A stretch of DNA of 7,432 nt. It comes from an uncultured Collinsella sp. GTDB taxonomy: Bacteria > Actinomycetota > Coriobacteriia > Coriobacteriales > Coriobacteriaceae. Location of the stretch: NCBI GenBank assembly GCA_900542825.1, contig UQOY01000025.1:1-7432 (forward strand). Direction: 5' to 3'. The notes below the pieces were generated by a model, which did not search any database, had not been told where the DNA came from, and saw nothing but the letters and a program-made list of their open reading frames with translations. A program made the position numbers and the translations under genes. Shown piece after piece: positions 7,046-7,432 of the stretch (its first letter is position 1; every line of letters starts with the position of its first letter).

Positions 7046-7202
7046 GGTCCCCGACGCTGCCCGGGCGCCAGCGGCCGCATATGAACTTTCCTGCTCTACA
7101 GTCCTGCTCACGACGGAGGCCACATTAAGTGGCCTCCTGTTCGTGCGGAACTCGCGATAAAGTTCATATGCGGCCGCTGGCGCCCGGGCAGCGTCGGGGA
7201 CC
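7046..7202. repeat. Perfect 44-bp inverted repeat downstream of the operon
   Basis: Positions 7046-7089 and 7159-7202 are exact reverse complements over 44 bases, separated by 69 nt. The arms contain GCGGCCGCATATG-type sequence and a GC-rich outer half. The left arm begins 13 nt after the stop of the fusion gene. In RNA this would be a very long uninterrupted stem, with the hairpin of 7109-7145 inside its loop. A short T-rich run (TTTCTATAT from 7203) follows the right arm, so it could act as the operon terminator. Without a full T tract this stays an inference. The inverted repeat itself was checked base by base. Confidence 0.97.
7103..7161 (+). repeat. Structured intergenic repeat, copy A (hairpin)
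   Basis: A 9-bp stem GGAGGCCAC (7115-7123) pairs with GTGGCCTCC (7129-7137) around an ATTAA loop. A lower helix CACGA (7109-7113) with TCGTG (7141-7145) extends it across a small internal loop. The unit starts with CCTGCTC and ends with a 21-nt conserved tail (7141-7161). The same unit occurs in reverse orientation at 7375-7432, with compensatory stem changes. It is not coding. It lies inside the loop of the 44-bp inverted repeat and shares its last three bases with the right arm. It may be a transcript-end or processing structure. Confidence 0.88.
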
Positions 7203-7219
7203 TTTCTATATCGATGCAG

Positions 7220-7288
7220 CTACTGAGCTGGATCGGCGTCGACAACGTCCGGCAAGGTTGGCCAGTCTGTGTCGAATTTCCGGCGTGC
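7220..7288 (-). pseudogene. Possible remnant resembling the 3' end of tsaD, inverted
   Basis: Read on the minus strand, this stretch encodes ARRKF, then 12 unrelated residues, then VDADPAQ and a TAG stop. The fusion gene ends ARRKF...DVDADPNMTL and TAG. At DNA level 14 of 16 bases match between 7288-7273 (minus) and 6962-6977 (plus), and 15 of 15 between 7243-7229 (minus) and 7004-7018 (plus), in the same reading phase. Both copies are followed, after 12-17 nt, by the same 44-bp arm. The middle part is diverged, and no similarity is seen upstream of ARRKF. A decayed inverted duplicate of the gene end is the simplest reading, but the region is short. Confidence 0.4.
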
Positions 7289-7296
7289 TTTAGCTG

Positions 7297-7332
7297 AAAG
7301 AAAAAGATGGCATGCGGAGCTTTGCTCCGCAT
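7297..7332 (-). terminator. Possible minus-strand terminator hairpin
   Basis: ATGCGGAGC (7312-7320) and GCTCCGCAT (7324-7332) form a perfect 9-bp stem with a 3-nt TTT loop. Read on the minus strand, the stem is followed after 4 nt by TCTTTTTCTTT (the complement of 7297-7307), which resembles an intrinsic terminator tail. It would stop a convergent transcript arriving from beyond the right edge of the window. On the plus strand the stem is followed by TTGGGATGG, so it is a poor terminator in that direction. Confidence 0.5.
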
Positions 7333-7374
7333 TTGGGATGGGAGCCCCTCGGGAGCGGTCGGGCGTATACAAGG

Positions 7375-7432
7375 TTTATCGCGAGTTCCGCACGAGCCGG
7401 AGAGCACTTAATGTGCTCTCCGTGCGAGCAGG
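7375..7432 (-). repeat. Structured intergenic repeat, copy B (inverted hairpin)
   Basis: Read on the minus strand, this is a second copy of the unit at 7103-7161: CCTGCTC start, stem GGAGAGCAC (7421-7413) with GTGCTCTCC (7407-7399), loop ATTAA, and the identical 21-nt tail (7395-7375). Two stem base pairs differ from copy A, and both partners have changed so that pairing is kept. A lower helix, CGCAC with GTGCG, is present in a shifted register. The unit reaches the end of the window, so its full 5' extent is unknown. Confidence 0.85.

Noticed and set aside
7108..7407. 99-codon open frame on the minus strand in the intergenic region
   Set aside because: It runs across both hairpins and an inverted-repeat arm, has no recognisable domain, and its composition follows the repeats. 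It is also in a different frame from the tsaD-like remnant.
7034..7432. Insertion sequence, CRISPR array or integrase attachment site in the repeat-rich end
   Set aside because: There is no transposase or integrase frame, no evenly spaced direct repeats, no tRNA gene and no clear target-site duplication. The repeats are inverted and hairpin-forming, which fits structured intergenic elements better.

Overview
The window looks like a chromosomal segment of a high-GC Gram-positive gut actinobacterium of the Coriobacteriia, most likely Collinsella or a close relative. This is inferred from base composition, strong GGAGG-type ribosome binding sites, the gene order and the fusion of three tRNA/ribosome modification domains into one protein. 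No species-level identification was possible by reading alone.

Layout, left to right: the first ~37 bases read as the 3' end of a 5S rRNA, followed by a strong intrinsic terminator (71-102) that closes an rRNA operon. A sigma-70-like promoter (about 151-180) then starts a tight, all-plus-strand operon of six genes: acpS (holo-ACP synthase with a C-terminal helical tail), nnr (bifunctional NAD(P)HX repair enzyme), alr (alanine racemase), a family 4 Fe-S uracil-DNA glycosylase, tsaE, and a 794-residue TsaB-RimI-TsaD fusion. Gene junctions are 0, 2, 8 and 12 nt, and the last is a 14-nt overlap, so co-transcription and partial translational coupling are likely. The genes are all housekeeping: ACP activation, cofactor repair, D-alanine for peptidoglycan, uracil excision from DNA, and t6A37 tRNA modification. 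TsaE, TsaB and TsaD supply three of the four bacterial t6A proteins; TsaC/TsaC2 is not in the window. RimI would acetylate the N-terminus of ribosomal protein S18.

The 399 bases after the last stop contain no convincing gene but are unusually structured. They hold: (i) a perfect 44-bp inverted repeat (7046-7089 / 7159-7202); (ii) a ~59-nt repeat present twice in opposite orientation (7103-7161 plus, 7375-7432 minus), whose hairpin stem differs between copies by two compensatory base-pair changes; (iii) a minus-strand stretch (7220-7288) that resembles the 3' coding end of the fusion gene and lies in mirrored position next to the 44-bp arm; and (iv) a further hairpin with a minus-strand T-rich tract (7297-7332). 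Together they look like a tail-to-tail duplicated gene-end/terminator region carrying a structured intergenic repeat family. This is the most novel part of the window.
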